Positions 45,218 through 53,630 are shown, counted from the first letter of the stretch. The stretch: 64,000 bases of DNA from Gulbenkiania mobilis (GCA_004346645.1 SMDA01000004.1:1-64000); one strand, 5' to 3'. Made by a program: numbers and translations. Notes: generated from the sequence alone by a model not told the origin.

Positions 45218-46488
45218 TCTTGCCTCCGCTCAGGCAAGGGCAGGCGCACACGGGCCACCACGCCGCCCTCGGGCCGGTTCACCAAGGCCAGGTGCCCGCC
45301 CAGGCGGCTGAGCGTTGCATGGGTCAGCAGCACACCCAGCCCCAGCCCGGCGGGCTTGCTGGACTCCAGCGGCGTGAGGCCGGCCCGCGCCAGCCGGGCC
45401 GGATCAAAGCTGCCGTGGGTGTTGGTGATGTCCAGGGTCAGCCAGCCTGCCTGCCAGGCGGCGTCCACCACCACCGGCGCGGTACCTGCGGCCTCGGCTG
45501 CATTGTTGAGCAGGTTGTAGAAGGCGGGCCAGAAAGCGGGAGGCACCGATACCGCCGGGCCTTCTCCGGCAGGCAGGGTCGTCTCCAGCGCCACCTCCGG
45601 CCGCAGGGCACGCCAGGCCGCCAGCCGCAGTTGAAGCAACCCGTGCAGGTCCGCGGGGCGGGCCTCGGTTTCTGCGCCTTCCTTGAGGCGAGAAAGCGCG
45701 GTGCGGCAGGTGGCAAGCTGCGTACGCATCACGTTCAGGTCAGCGGCCTGTTCGGGGGCAGGCGCTGCTGGGTCCCACTCGTCCACCAGCAGCGTCAGCG
45801 TGTTGAGCGGGGTGGAGAGCGCGTGCGCGGCCGCGGCCGCCTGCACGCCGAGCGCCACCAATTGCTCATCCCGCAGCAACGCCTCACGCGCCGACGCGAG
45901 GGCTGCGCGCTCTTCGGCCAACTGTTGCGCCAGCCGTGAGACAAAGCCCGCCAGCAGGAAGGCAGAGACGGCGAAGGTAAGCCACATGCCGCCCAGATGA
46001 AGGGAGAAGGCGTAGGCCGCATCGCCTCCGGCGGTGGGCCAGGGCAAATGCCAGAAGAAGAGCAGACCGTAGAGGCTGGCAGCCAGCCCGGCCAGCAGCC
46101 AGGCAAATCCACCACCAGGCACGAGCAGTGCGGCGAACAGTACCGGCAGCAGGTACAGCGTGGCCATCGGATTGGCCGCCCCGCCGGTTAGCGCCAGCAG
46201 TTCGCTCAGCACCACGACATCCGCCAACAGACCGACACGCACCAGTCGCTGCGGTGGCTGCCCCCGGCGTGCGCCCCATTCCAGCACGCCGTTGACCAGC
46301 GCCAGCGTCAAGAGGGCCTGCAGCACCCCAAGCCAGGGCAAGGCCACGCCGGCCACGGCACAGGCCGCCAGCACCAGCAGGGCAAGCAGCAGCGCCCCCC
46401 AGCGCAGCCTGCCCAGCCTTGCCAGAGCGTGCATCGGCGAAGAGGTGGCCAGGGCATCGGTAACGGACATCGGCAGCAACATGCGCAC
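45214..46488 (-). CDS. regB: RegB/PrrB-family redox sensor histidine kinase
   Basis: The 424 residues have about six N-terminal membrane helices, the quinone-site heptapeptide as GGAANPM (consensus GGxxNPF), an H-box AAHALSTPLN and the redox-active cysteine position in ATCRTALSRL. Catalytic boxes are NLLNNAAEAAG and GLGLGVLL. The H-box and heptapeptide deviate from classical RegB (HELGTPL; final Phe). The start is a GTG at 46488; an ATG two codons later is possible. It forms an operon with regA. Confidence 0.87.
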   Translation of the reverse strand: MRMLLPMSVTDALATSSPMHALARLGRLRWGALLLALLVLAACAVAGVALPWLGVLQALLTLALVNGVLEWGARRGQPPQRLVRVGLLADVVVLSELLALTGGAANPMATLYLLPVLFAALLVPGGGFAWLLAGLAASLYGLLFFWHLPWPTAGGDAAYAFSLHLGGMWLTFAVSAFLLAGFVSRLAQQLAEERAALASAREALLRDEQLVALGVQAAAAAHALSTPLNTLTLLVDEWDPAAPAPEQAADLNVMRTQLATCRTALSRLKEGAETEARPADLHGLLQLRLAAWRALRPEVALETTLPAGEGPAVSVPPAFWPAFYNLLNNAAEAAGTAPVVVDAAWQAGWLTLDITNTHGSFDPARLARAGLTPLESSKPAGLGLGVLLTHATLSRLGGHLALVNRPEGGVVARVRLPLPERRQE

Positions 46489-46540
46489 ACTCTAGCACCT
46501 GCCGCAGCCGCACGAGGGACGGACCAAGGCAGGGAGGACA

Positions 46541-46566
46541 AAAAAAGGCCCGTGACCGGCACGGGC
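46541..46566 (-). terminator. Terminator of the qseBC operon
   Basis: GCCCGTG and CACGGGC pair around ACCGG. The minus strand runs into T7. It lies 35 bases past the qseC stop. Confidence 0.82.
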
Positions 46567-46600
46567 GCAACCTTGGAAAGCAATTCGATGAGTGTACAGC

Positions 46601-47992
46601 CTAGCGCGTGCTGCCTTTGGGGGGAATGCGACCAATTGTCGCAGCCTGCGCGAGCCGCGCCGTCAAACCGCCCTCGGGCCGGTTGGCCAGCGTCAGGCAG
46701 AGTCCATGCAGCTCGGCCACGCGCAGGCTGATGGAGAGGCCCAGTCCGCTGCCAGGCGCCTCCTGCCCCGGTGGGCGGAAGAAGCGCTCGCCCAGACGCG
46801 CCAGGTGATCCGACGTCATCCCGGGACCATCGTCCTGCACCTCCACGGCGTCTTCGGCCAACACCAGCTTCACGGTAGCGCCTGGTGGCGCATAGCGCAC
46901 GGCATTGTCCAACAGGTTGCGCAGCAGCAGTCCGAGCAGCAGTTCGTCCCCCGCCAGCGGCAATACCCGGCCGGGCACGCCGTGCAGCTGGGTCTCCACC
47001 GTGATGCCGCGCTCCGCCGCGCTGTCGGCCACCTCCTGCGTCGCAGCGGCCGCCACCCGCTGCCAGTCCACCGTCTGGACGGAGGGCAAGGCGTCCATCG
47101 GGTCCAGCCGCGACAGGGCCAGCAGCTGGTCCACCAGACGGGTGGCGCGGTCGATGCCGTGCTCGAGGCGCTCCAGCGCGTGGCTGCGCACGGCCGCATC
47201 AGTGGTCAGTTGGGCCACCTCCGCCTGCACTCGCAACCCGGCCAGAGGCGTGCGCAATTCGTGCGCCGCATCGGCGGTAAAGCGACGCTCGTGTTGCAAT
47301 GTCTCGCTGACCCGCTGCATCAGCCGGTTGAACGCGGCCACGAGCGGGGCAATCTCGGCGGGCACCGGCGCGGTCAGCGCACGCGCGTCATCGGGGCGAC
47401 GCGTGGCGATCTCGTCGGAGAGCGCTTTCAGCGGCTTCAGGCCACGGCGCACGCCCCACACCAAAGCCAGCATCAGTAGCGGTAGCGTCAGCAGCCAAGG
47501 CAACTGCTGCGCGCCTACTACTTCCCACATCGCCTCGCGGCGCAGCTCCTCGCGCTGGCCGACCGCCACCAGACGGCTGCCGTCCGGAGCCGGCAGATAA
47601 AACATCCGCCACACGTCGTGTCGCCCGTGCTCGTCCAGCGTCATCTGGTAAAAGCCGCGCTTGTCCTCGAAGGTGAAGTGGTCGCCGTCGCCGTCGCTCT
47701 GCAGCAGCCGGCCCTGTCCGTCCCATACCGCCACGCCCAGGTCGTGGTCTTCGAGGTCGGCATGCGCCCCGCCGTGAATCAGGTCCTTCACCGGGGGCAG
47801 CGGCGTGGCCGGGCCGCCGCTCAGGCTGAGCGACAGGAGCTGGCGCGCAAAGATGGAAAGTTGGGTGTCGTAGAGTTCGCCCAGTTCGTGATGCGTCTGG
47901 TAGATCGCCACGGCGGACGAGGCGGCCCACAGCAGGGGCGACACCACCAGCAGGATCAGCACCAGCCGGCGCTGCAGGCTGCCACCGTTCAC
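46601..47992 (-). CDS. qseC: QseC-like sensor histidine kinase
   Basis: The 463 residues run: TM1 (about 10-32), periplasmic domain, TM2 (about 165-185), HAMP-like linker, H-box [13 protein letters not shown] near 243, N-box [14 protein letters not shown], then GSGLGLSI. The overall pattern matches QseC/PmrB-type kinases. It follows the response regulator with an ATGA overlap and is the last gene of PepSY-cytochrome b-qseB-qseC. The stimulus is unknown. An uptake-like repeat is at 46853. Confidence 0.87.
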   Translation of the reverse strand: MNGGSLQRRLVLILLVVSPLLWAASSAVAIYQTHHELGELYDTQLSIFARQLLSLSLSGGPATPLPPVKDLIHGGAHADLEDHDLGVAVWDGQGRLLQSDGDGDHFTFEDKRGFYQMTLDEHGRHDVWRMFYLPAPDGSRLVAVGQREELRREAMWEVVGAQQLPWLLTLPLLMLALVWGVRRGLKPLKALSDEIATRRPDDARALTAPVPAEIAPLVAAFNRLMQRVSETLQHERRFTADAAHELRTPLAGLRVQAEVAQLTTDAAVRSHALERLEHGIDRATRLVDQLLALSRLDPMDALPSVQTVDWQRVAAAATQEVADSAAERGITVETQLHGVPGRVLPLAGDELLLGLLLRNLLDNAVRYAPPGATVKLVLAEDAVEVQDDGPGMTSDHLARLGERFFRPPGQEAPGSGLGLSISLRVAELHGLCLTLANRPEGGLTARLAQAATIGRIPPKGSTR

Positions 47993-48651
47993 AAGGGTTC
48001 TCCCAAGGTGTAACCGATGCCGCGTACGGTGCGGATCGCCTCGCTGCCCAGCTTGCGGCGCAGGTGGTGGACATGCACTTCGATGGTGTTGCTTTCCACT
48101 TCCTGGCCCCAGCCGTACAGCTTTTCCTCGATCAGGGTCTTGGGCAGGATACGCCCGCGTGCATTGAGCAGCAGTTCCAGCAGGCCCAGCTCGCGGGCGG
48201 TCAGGTCAAGCGGCTGCCCGTTCAGGGTGGCGCTACGTCCCACTGGGTCCAGTTCCAGTGTGCCGTGTTTCAGCCGGTTGGCCATCTGCCCGTGACGCCG
48301 CCGGATCAGCGCCCGAAGGCGGGCAGCCACTTCGGCCAAAGCAAATGGCTTGACGAGATAATCGTCGGCCCCGGTGTCGAGCCCGGTCAGGCGATCTGGC
48401 AGGGCATCGCGGGCCGTGAGCACCAATACGGGTTCGCTGCGGCCGGTACGCCGCCAGCCAGCCAGGATGTCCAGCCCGTCGATGCCAGGCAAGCCCAGGT
48501 CCAGTACCACCGCATCGTAGGGTGCGGCGTCGATGGCCGCCTGGCCCTGGCGTCCGTCGCGCACCCAGTCCACGGCAAATCCCAGCGCCGTCAGCCCGCT
48601 CTTCAGGCCATCGCCGATCAGCGTGTCGTCTTCAATCACCAGTATGCGCAT
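47989..48651 (-). CDS. qseB: QseB-like OmpR-family response regulator
   Basis: The 220 residues have a receiver domain ([16 protein letters not shown], phospho-Asp in [13 protein letters not shown] at about 51, [13 protein letters not shown]) and an OmpR-type winged helix ([25 protein letters not shown]-like segment, [11 protein letters not shown]). QseB and PmrA are not separable by eye. A TTAA-N7-TTAA repeat upstream of the operon (49619-49633) is a fitting target site. Confidence 0.88.
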   Translation of the reverse strand: MRILVIEDDTLIGDGLKSGLTALGFAVDWVRDGRQGQAAIDAAPYDAVVLDLGLPGIDGLDILAGWRRTGRSEPVLVLTARDALPDRLTGLDTGADDYLVKPFALAEVAARLRALIRRRHGQMANRLKHGTLELDPVGRSATLNGQPLDLTARELGLLELLLNARGRILPKTLIEEKLYGWGQEVESNTIEVHVHHLRRKLGSEAIRTVRGIGYTLGEPL

Positions 48652-48684
48652 CGAAGCACACCCCGTTTCTTTGACGCCAGCACT

Positions 48685-49242
48685 TCAGTGCGGCGTGCGG
48701 TTCGCGGGATAGCGTTTGACCCCGGTGATCATGGCGCGCACCAGGTTCACCCGCTCCAATCGGCCCATCATCACGGCCGCGAGGACATGCATGCCAGCCA
48801 GACCCATCAGCGTATTGGCGAGCCCCTCGTGCAGCGATTCCAGCCATTCCTCACCCCAGTAGGCGTCGGTGCCCATCAGCCAGCCGGTGAAGCCCAGCGC
48901 CAGAACCAGCGCCATCAGGGCCAGCATCATCAATGCGCCCATCGGGTTGTGCCCGGGCGATGGATCGGCCTGATGGGCTCGCAGCCGTGCCAGATGGGCT
49001 CGCAGGCGACGGCGGGTTGGCCAGAAGTCTGCAAAGCGCGCGTGGTGCGTGCCGATAAAGCCCCATACGATGCGGGCCAGCACCAGCGCGGTGGCCACAT
49101 ACCCTACCCAGCGGTGTGGCGGATCCCCTTCTTCCAGCACGAACAGGTTGGCCGAAACGCCTGCCACCAGCAGCCAGTGGAACAGGCGCACGAAGGGGTC
49201 CCAGACCCGGACCTCTACGGTAGGTGCGTGCACGGTACTCAT
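48685..49242 (-). CDS. Cytochrome b561-family membrane protein
   Basis: This four-helix dihaem-type cytochrome b of about 185 residues has candidate haem ligands in RLFHWLLVAG (His near 22), GTHHARF, the helix with HEGLANTLMGLAGMHVLAAV and the early DPFVRL. Such proteins pass electrons from quinol or hydrogenase partners. The start at 49242 (second of two ATGs) gives better spacing to GGAGG. It lies between the PepSY gene and qseB, a frequent betaproteobacterial set. An uptake-like repeat is at 49145-49156. Confidence 0.87.
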   Translation of the reverse strand: MSTVHAPTVEVRVWDPFVRLFHWLLVAGVSANLFVLEEGDPPHRWVGYVATALVLARIVWGFIGTHHARFADFWPTRRRLRAHLARLRAHQADPSPGHNPMGALMMLALMALVLALGFTGWLMGTDAYWGEEWLESLHEGLANTLMGLAGMHVLAAVMMGRLERVNLVRAMITGVKRYPANRTPH

Positions 49243-49288
49243 CATGTCCTCCCTGCAGCCGGGGCCAAGTGGCCCCGGCCTTGGCGCA

Positions 49289-49555
49289 TCAGTCCTCGAT
49301 CTCGCTCTTCACCGGCTTGCCGCTGACGGTGTCGAAGTAGATTTCCACTTTCTTGCCGTCCTTGTTCTTGCCGTAGATCTCGTAGCAGTTGCCGTCCACC
49401 TTGAACTTCTTGATCTTGTAGCCTTGGCCTTCCAGCTGCTTCTTGAAGTCGGCTTCCTTGATCCACTTGTCCTTGGGGTGCGGCTCGCACTTGGCGGCGG
49501 CAAAGGCAGACCCGGCAAACGAAGCCATCAAAACGAGCGCGGCAAATTTTTTCAT
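49289..49555 (-). CDS. Periplasmic PepSY-domain protein
   Basis: The 88-residue precursor has a signal peptide ending AGSAFAAA and a single PepSY-like module (WIKEADFKKQLEGQGYKIKKF, then EIYFDTVSGKPVKSE). Two cysteines (AAKCEP and GNCYEI) could form a disulfide. The start at 49555 has AAGGAG 9 bases upstream. It heads the cytochrome b-qseB-qseC operon; a sensor-modulating or redox role is inferred from context only. Confidence 0.85.
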   Translation of the reverse strand: MKKFAALVLMASFAGSAFAAAKCEPHPKDKWIKEADFKKQLEGQGYKIKKFKVDGNCYEIYGKNKDGKKVEIYFDTVSGKPVKSEIED

Positions 49556-49618
49556 CGTGCATCTCCTTGTGAAGTAAGCCCGGGCCATCCCGGTACGGTG
49601 CATGAAAACACGCTGCCA

Positions 49619-49633
49619 TTAAGGCAGGCTTAA
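49619..49633 (-). promoter_or_regulatory. PmrA/QseB-type direct-repeat box
   Basis: TTAA-N7-TTAA (11-base period) lies 64-78 bases upstream of the PepSY start. This is the spacing of PmrA/QseB-family half-sites, consistent with autoregulation of the operon that ends in qseB-qseC. Confidence 0.45.
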
Positions 49634-49664
49634 ATCCAGGCAGCAAGCCTGCCCCTGTGCCCAT

Positions 49665-49704
49665 CTGTCACCGGCCGGTCATCAAAACCACATTGCCCTG
49701 TCAT
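49665..49704 (+). promoter_or_regulatory. Tandem Pho-box-like repeats
   Basis: Seven-base repeats recur at 11-base steps: CTGTCAC (49665), CGGTCAT (49676), a weak ACCACAT (49687) and CTGTCAT (49698). A Pho box is two CTGTCAT-like repeats separated by 4 bases. The array ends 46 bases upstream of the phosphoesterase start. Confidence 0.55.
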
Positions 49705-49750
49705 CGAACCCCCGCAGCATGGGCGCGTCGCCCTATTGCGGAGATCTGCG

Positions 49751-50590
49751 ATGCCCCACGAGACCGCCCCGCCCCGGTACTACCCGGCCATCTGGATATC
49801 CGATGTACATTTGGGTACCCGGGGCTGCCGTGCCGAAGCCCTGCTGGACTTCCTGCGCCACCACGAATCGGACTACCTCTACCTGGTGGGCGACATCGTC
49901 GACGGCTGGCAGATGAAGAAAAGCTGGTTCTGGACGCAAAGCCACAACGATGTGGTGCAGAAGATACTGCGCAAGGCACGCAAGGGCACCCGGGTAATCT
50001 ACGTGCCGGGCAACCATGACGAGGCCGCACGGCCCTACTGCGGGCTCGACTTCGGAGGCATCGCCATCCGCAGCGAGGCCGAACACACCGCCCGCGACGG
50101 GCGACGCTATCTGGTGGTACATGGGGACGCCTTCGACGGGGTCATCCAGCATGCCAAGTGGCTGGCCTATCTCGGGGATTCACTCTACACCTTGGCGCTA
50201 TCGCTCAATCGTGCCTTCAACGCGGTGCGCCACCGGATGGGCCTGCCATACTGGTCGCTGTCGCAGTACCTCAAGCACAAAGTGAAAAATGCCGTCAGCT
50301 TCATCAGCCGTTTCGAGACGCTGATGGCCGACGAGGCACGGCGGCGTGGCTTCGACGGTGTGATCTGCGGTCACATCCACAAGCCGGAGGTGCGTGACAT
50401 CGACGGCATCCGCTACGGCAACAGCGGTGATTGGGTGGAAAGCCTCTCGGCCTTGGTGGAGCAGGCGGACGGTTCTCTGCAAGTCGTCTATTGGACCCAC
50501 CATCCCCGGGCGCGCCACGCCTCCACCGAGCCGGACCTGCCGAACACGGCGCCTGCCCCGGCGGCCAAGGAAGAAGCATGCGCATCCTGA
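49751..50590 (+). CDS. PlcP/LpxH-like metallophosphoesterase, probable phosphate-stress phospholipase C
   Basis: The 279-residue calcineurin-fold enzyme has metal motifs ISDVHLGTRGC near residues 16-26, VGDIVDGW, YVPGNHDE, VVHGDAFDGVI and CGHIHKPEV. It is usually annotated as UDP-2,3-diacylglucosamine diphosphatase. The pairing with a group 1 glycosyltransferase is typical of PlcP, which removes phospholipid headgroups during phosphate starvation, and Pho-box-like repeats precede it. The start at 49751 has GGAG 8 bases upstream. True LpxH remains possible. Confidence 0.75.
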   Translation: MPHETAPPRYYPAIWISDVHLGTRGCRAEALLDFLRHHESDYLYLVGDIVDGWQMKKSWFWTQSHNDVVQKILRKARKGTRVIYVPGNHDEAARPYCGLDFGGIAIRSEAEHTARDGRRYLVVHGDAFDGVIQHAKWLAYLGDSLYTLALSLNRAFNAVRHRMGLPYWSLSQYLKHKVKNAVSFISRFETLMADEARRRGFDGVICGHIHKPEVRDIDGIRYGNSGDWVESLSALVEQADGSLQVVYWTHHPRARHASTEPDLPNTAPAPAAKEEACAS

Positions 50591-51612
50591 TCGTCACCGA
50601 CGCCTGGCAGCCGCAGGTCAACGGCGTGGTCCGCACCCTGACCGAAACCTGCCGCGAGCTGACCGGCTTCGGGCATGAGGTGGATCTGCTCACCCCGCAG
50701 GAATTCCGTACCTTCCCCTGCCCCACCTACCCAGACATCCGTCTGTCGGTACTGCCCTACCGTAAAGTGGCCGCCCGCATCCGCAGCACCCGCCCCGAGG
50801 CGATCCACATCGCCACCGAAGGCCCTCTGGGGCTGGCCACCCGTCGTTACTGCCTAGAGCACGGCCTGCCGTTCACCACCGCCTATCACACCCGCTTTCC
50901 GGAATACATCCATGCCAGGGTCCGGCTACCCGTCGCGGTCAGCTATGCCTGGATGCGACGCTTCCACAACCGGGCCCGCGCCATCATGGCCCCCACCCGC
51001 TCGATCGTACGCGACCTGACCGCGCGCGGCTTTTGCAATGTGGTCCTGTGGAGCCGCGGCGTGGACACCGCACTGTTCACCCCGGGCGAGCGCGACAGGT
51101 TGGCCGAAAGCGCCCCACCCCGGTTCGTCTACATCGGTCGGGTGGCAGTGGAAAAGAACATCGAGGCCTTCCTCAAGCTGGATCTGCCGGGCAGCAAGTG
51201 GGTGGTGGGAGACGGCCCACTCCTGCCCCGCCTGCGGCGCGAATACCCGGACGTACACTTTGCCGGCGTCTTCCCCCAGCACGAATTGGCCCGCTTCTAC
51301 CGTGCGGCGGATGTCTTCGTCTTTCCCAGCCTGACCGACACTTTCGGGCTGGTGCTGCTCGAGGCGATGGCCTGCGGCACACCCGTAGCGGCCTATCCTG
51401 TGGCAGGCCCCCTGGACGTGGTGGGCGACAGTGGCGCAGGCGTGCTGGACTGGGATCTGCGCAGCGCCTGTCTGCAGGCACTCAGCCTAGATCGTGTACG
51501 CGTGCGCCAAGTGGCCGAAGGCTTTTCGTGGCGTATGGCCGCACGCCAGTTCGAAGCCCACCTGTGCCCGCAGACCTTGCCGGCTGGGACTTCGCTGCAA
51601 TGCGCCAACTGA
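50578..51612 (+). CDS. Group 1 (GT4) glycosyltransferase, probable Agt-like diacylglycerol glycosyltransferase
   Basis: The 344-residue GT-B enzyme has an N-terminal NGVVRTLTETCREL loop (about 15-28) and a C-terminal sugar-nucleotide site FVFPSLTDTFGLVLLEAMACGTPV with the E-x7-E pattern. Its start overlaps the phosphoesterase gene by 13 bases. In PlcP-Agt pairs the glycosyltransferase glycosylates the released diacylglycerol to replace phospholipid. The substrate here is inferred from context; mannosyltransferase-type alternatives remain. An uptake-like repeat lies at 51097-51108. Confidence 0.82.
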   Translation: MRILIVTDAWQPQVNGVVRTLTETCRELTGFGHEVDLLTPQEFRTFPCPTYPDIRLSVLPYRKVAARIRSTRPEAIHIATEGPLGLATRRYCLEHGLPFTTAYHTRFPEYIHARVRLPVAVSYAWMRRFHNRARAIMAPTRSIVRDLTARGFCNVVLWSRGVDTALFTPGERDRLAESAPPRFVYIGRVAVEKNIEAFLKLDLPGSKWVVGDGPLLPRLRREYPDVHFAGVFPQHELARFYRAADVFVFPSLTDTFGLVLLEAMACGTPVAAYPVAGPLDVVGDSGAGVLDWDLRSACLQALSLDRVRVRQVAEGFSWRMAARQFEAHLCPQTLPAGTSLQCAN

Positions 51613-51675
51613 AAAACTTGCCTTTTGCGCAACAGCGGCTACGCTAGAAACATGACATTGAAGGGAGGGCACGCA

Positions 51676-51756
51676 ATGCACCAGCGGTTGTATATTGGCC
51701 AGCCTCCGTTCACGCAATCAGGCGCCTGCCCGACGGATCCTTATTTGCGGTTCTGA
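51676..51756 (+). CDS. Possible 26-residue small protein
   Basis: An ATG preceded by GGGAGGG at 6 bases opens a 26-codon frame beginning MHQRLYIGQPPF and ending DPYLRF. There is no recognisable domain or signal. It starts 63 bases after the glycosyltransferase. The strong ribosome site is the only support; it could be a leader peptide or chance. Confidence 0.3.
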   Translation: MHQRLYIGQPPFTQSGACPTDPYLRF

Positions 51757-52079
51757 CACCAAGGCCCGGAGTCTTCATCCCGAAGACAGACGGAGTATGG
51801 CCGACAACCAGGCTGACCCTTGCTTTTCACCAGCCATTCACGTACGCGGTCCGGATGCCCCTTTCGCAACGGCTACATGCCGTCAGTCGCGCCGACCAAC
51901 GGCAGGTGTCTTCATCGCGGTGTTATATGTGCGAAGGAAAGCAAGGCTGACTTAAAGACCAGAGACGCGATCAACTTTCTCCGCCATCCGGCGCAGCAAG
52001 GGTGGTTCCAGATGAGGCCATGTCCACACGGGACCGTTTCGTAGTTGAACACTCAAGACTCTCGTTCTTTACAGCTTGT

Positions 52080-52172
52080 TGCAGTAGATCGACAACGTTT
52101 GTTGCAGTAAACGAGTTCAGACCGTTTCCTCCTCAACCCGTCCGGGGCCAAGCTTTCGCTTGGCCCCGTTTC
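52080..52172 (+). ncRNA. Candidate small RNA upstream of the 52144 terminator
   Basis: TTGAAC (52045-52050), 17 bases and TTTACA (52068-52073) could start an RNA of about 93 bases. It would carry CCTCCTC (a possible anti-Shine-Dalgarno seed) and end in the 10-bp GGGGCCAAGC/GCTTGGCCCC terminator. The promoter is weak. Confidence 0.3.
52144..52171 (+). terminator. Plus-strand terminator
   Basis: GGGGCCAAGC and GCTTGGCCCC form a perfect 10-bp stem with a TTTC loop, followed by GTTT. Confidence 0.7.
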
Positions 52173-52190
52173 GCATCCAGCTTCAGCCGT

Positions 52191-52214
52191 AAAAAAGGCA
52201 GCCGCATGGCTGCC
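52191..52214 (-). terminator. Terminator of the exonuclease III gene
   Basis: GGCAGCC and GGCTGCC pair around GCAT. The minus strand continues as T6. It lies 35 bases past the stop. Confidence 0.82.
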
Positions 52215-52248
52215 CGGTCTACCTCTGCATTGCCCAGGCTTGGGGCGC

Positions 52249-53022
52249 TCACTGGGACAGCGTCAGCACCACCGGCGTATGGTCGGAAGGGCGTTCCCAC
52301 TTGCGCGGCGTGCGGTCAATCTCGCACCCGGCGGCGCGCGCCTTCAGGGCCTCGGTGATCAGGATGTGATCGATGCGCAATCCCAGATTGCGCCGGAACA
52401 TCATCGCCCGGTAGTCCCACCAGCTGTACTGCTTATCCTCTTGGTTGAAGAGCCGGAAGGCATCGCTCAGTCCCAGCGCGCACAGGCGCTGGAAGGCGGC
52501 CCGCTCGGGGGTAGAACACAGCACCTTTTCGTGCCATGCCTCCGGGTCGTATACGTCCCGGTCTTCCGGAGCGATGTTGTAGTCCCCGAGCAGCGCCAGT
52601 GCCGGGTGGCGGGCAAGCTCCTCGGCCACGTACCGCTCCAGCGCCGCCAGCCAGGCCATCTTGTATTCGAACTTGGCCGAACCCACCGCTTCGCCGTTGA
52701 CCACGTATGCGCAGATCACCCGCACCCCATTGACGGTGGCAGCGATCACCCGCCGCTGCTCGTCCTCGAAACCCGGGATACCCGTCACCACTGCCTCTCC
52801 TTCCAGCGGGGCGCGGGTGAGGATGGCCACACCGTTGTAGGTCTTCTGGCCATACCACACCGCACGGTAGCCAGCGGCTTCGATCTCGGCCAAAGGGAAG
52901 ACCGGATGATCCATCTTCAGCTCCTGCAGGCAGAGCACATCCACCGGATTTTCGGCCAACCAGGCCAGTACGTGCGGCAGGCGCACCTTGAGCGAATTGA
53001 CGTTCCAGGTGGCAAGTTTCAT
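52249..53022 (-). CDS. xthA: Exodeoxyribonuclease III
   Basis: This AP endonuclease and 3' exonuclease of base-excision repair has 257 residues from the ATG at 53022 (MKLATWNVNS). The EEP-family motifs are LQELKMD, YNGVAILTR, LGDYNIAPED, RIDHILIT and the terminal SDHTPVVL. A TTG four codons earlier opens the longest frame but is not preferred. It is divergent from a promoter at 53088-53117. An uptake-like repeat is at 52951. Confidence 0.94.
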   Translation of the reverse strand: MKLATWNVNSLKVRLPHVLAWLAENPVDVLCLQELKMDHPVFPLAEIEAAGYRAVWYGQKTYNGVAILTRAPLEGEAVVTGIPGFEDEQRRVIAATVNGVRVICAYVVNGEAVGSAKFEYKMAWLAALERYVAEELARHPALALLGDYNIAPEDRDVYDPEAWHEKVLCSTPERAAFQRLCALGLSDAFRLFNQEDKQYSWWDYRAMMFRRNLGLRIDHILITEALKARAAGCEIDRTPRKWERPSDHTPVVLTLSQ

Positions 53023-53087
53023 CGTAAGAACCAATCCATTAAACAGTTATGTTTAAGCAAATAAACAACAGTCGTGACTGCGGCGAT

Positions 53088-53117
53088 TTGGCAAAGTACG
53101 CAGGTACTGACTAGAAT
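53088..53117 (+). promoter_or_regulatory. Sigma70 promoter upstream of a small ORF
   Basis: TTGGCA (53088-53093), 18 bases, TAGAAT (53112-53117). It points to the 60-codon frame starting at 53148. Confidence 0.55.
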
Positions 53118-53147
53118 CAAAATGTGTTCATCACCGGAGCAACATAA

Positions 53148-53330
53148 ATGTTCAGTAAAAACAAGATCATCGGCAGCGGCAATCCGCCGTTGTGCCCGAC
53201 GCGAAACCCGCATCGTAACACCCTGGCCCCGATCGTACCTTCCTTCACTGTCGGCACGCCTCGCCTCTCGAAGTCCTCCGCCCGCTCTTCGCAGTCCTCC
53301 GGCACCGACCTGCCGCCTCCCGACAAATAA
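53148..53330 (+). CDS. Small hypothetical protein (60 residues)
   Basis: The ATG follows GGAG by 8 bases and a good promoter by 30 bases. The product starts MFSKNKIIGSG and is rich in Ser, Pro and Arg, with a disordered look and no recognised domain. The first residues resemble bactofilin starts, but the rest does not. It may be a real small protein, or the remnant of a longer gene, since a second open stretch (53481-53572, ending LLPDHMAQH) follows in another frame. Confidence 0.4.
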   Translation: MFSKNKIIGSGNPPLCPTRNPHRNTLAPIVPSFTVGTPRLSKSSARSSQSSGTDLPPPDK

Positions 53331-53630
53331 CCGTTACCCCGCCTGCCTTGCTGGCCGCTTTCGCCTGCGTGCACGATGCGCGTACGCGAAGCGACCGGCG
53401 TGCCGTGTCCTCTTCTGTACACCATCCCCCAGCCCGTCCGCATCGCCCGGCCATAAAAAAACCCCCGGGAGTCCCCGAGGGTCGAAAGGACACATCGCTG
53501 AACACCGTGGCCCTCCACGGCGAACTGATGCGTCTGGCTCGCTTGCTGCCGGACCACATGGCCCAGCACTGATTCGAACCAGACCTGCGCGAATGGTTCC
53601 GGAAGCACCGCTTTATTTTGGGGCGTGTGC
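53331..53630. other. Intergenic stretch downstream of the small ORF
   Basis: These 300 bases contain the minus-strand terminator at 53455-53482 and a plus-strand open stretch with high third-position GC ending at a TGA at about 53572. No complete gene is supported. Confidence 0.45.
53455..53482 (-). terminator. Terminator downstream of prlC
   Basis: The minus strand forms ACCC-T-CGGG, loop GACT, CCCG-G-GGGT (one T-G wobble), followed by T6. It lies about 150 bases past the prlC stop. Confidence 0.75.

Larger units (their letters stand above)
51613..52248. other. 636-base intergenic region with no established gene
   Basis: The GC content is visibly lower than in the flanks. It contains a 26-codon ORF with a good ribosome site (51676), a direct repeat TTGTTGCAGTA (52076 and 52099), a CCTCCTC motif (52128-52134) and two terminators of opposite strands (52144-52171, 52191-52214). 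A plus-strand terminator without a recognised gene implies an unannotated transcript. Confidence 0.6.

Noticed and set aside
53571-53580. T-loop-like GGTTCGAATC on the minus strand
   Set aside because: No acceptor, D or anticodon stem can be built around it, so it is not a tRNA.
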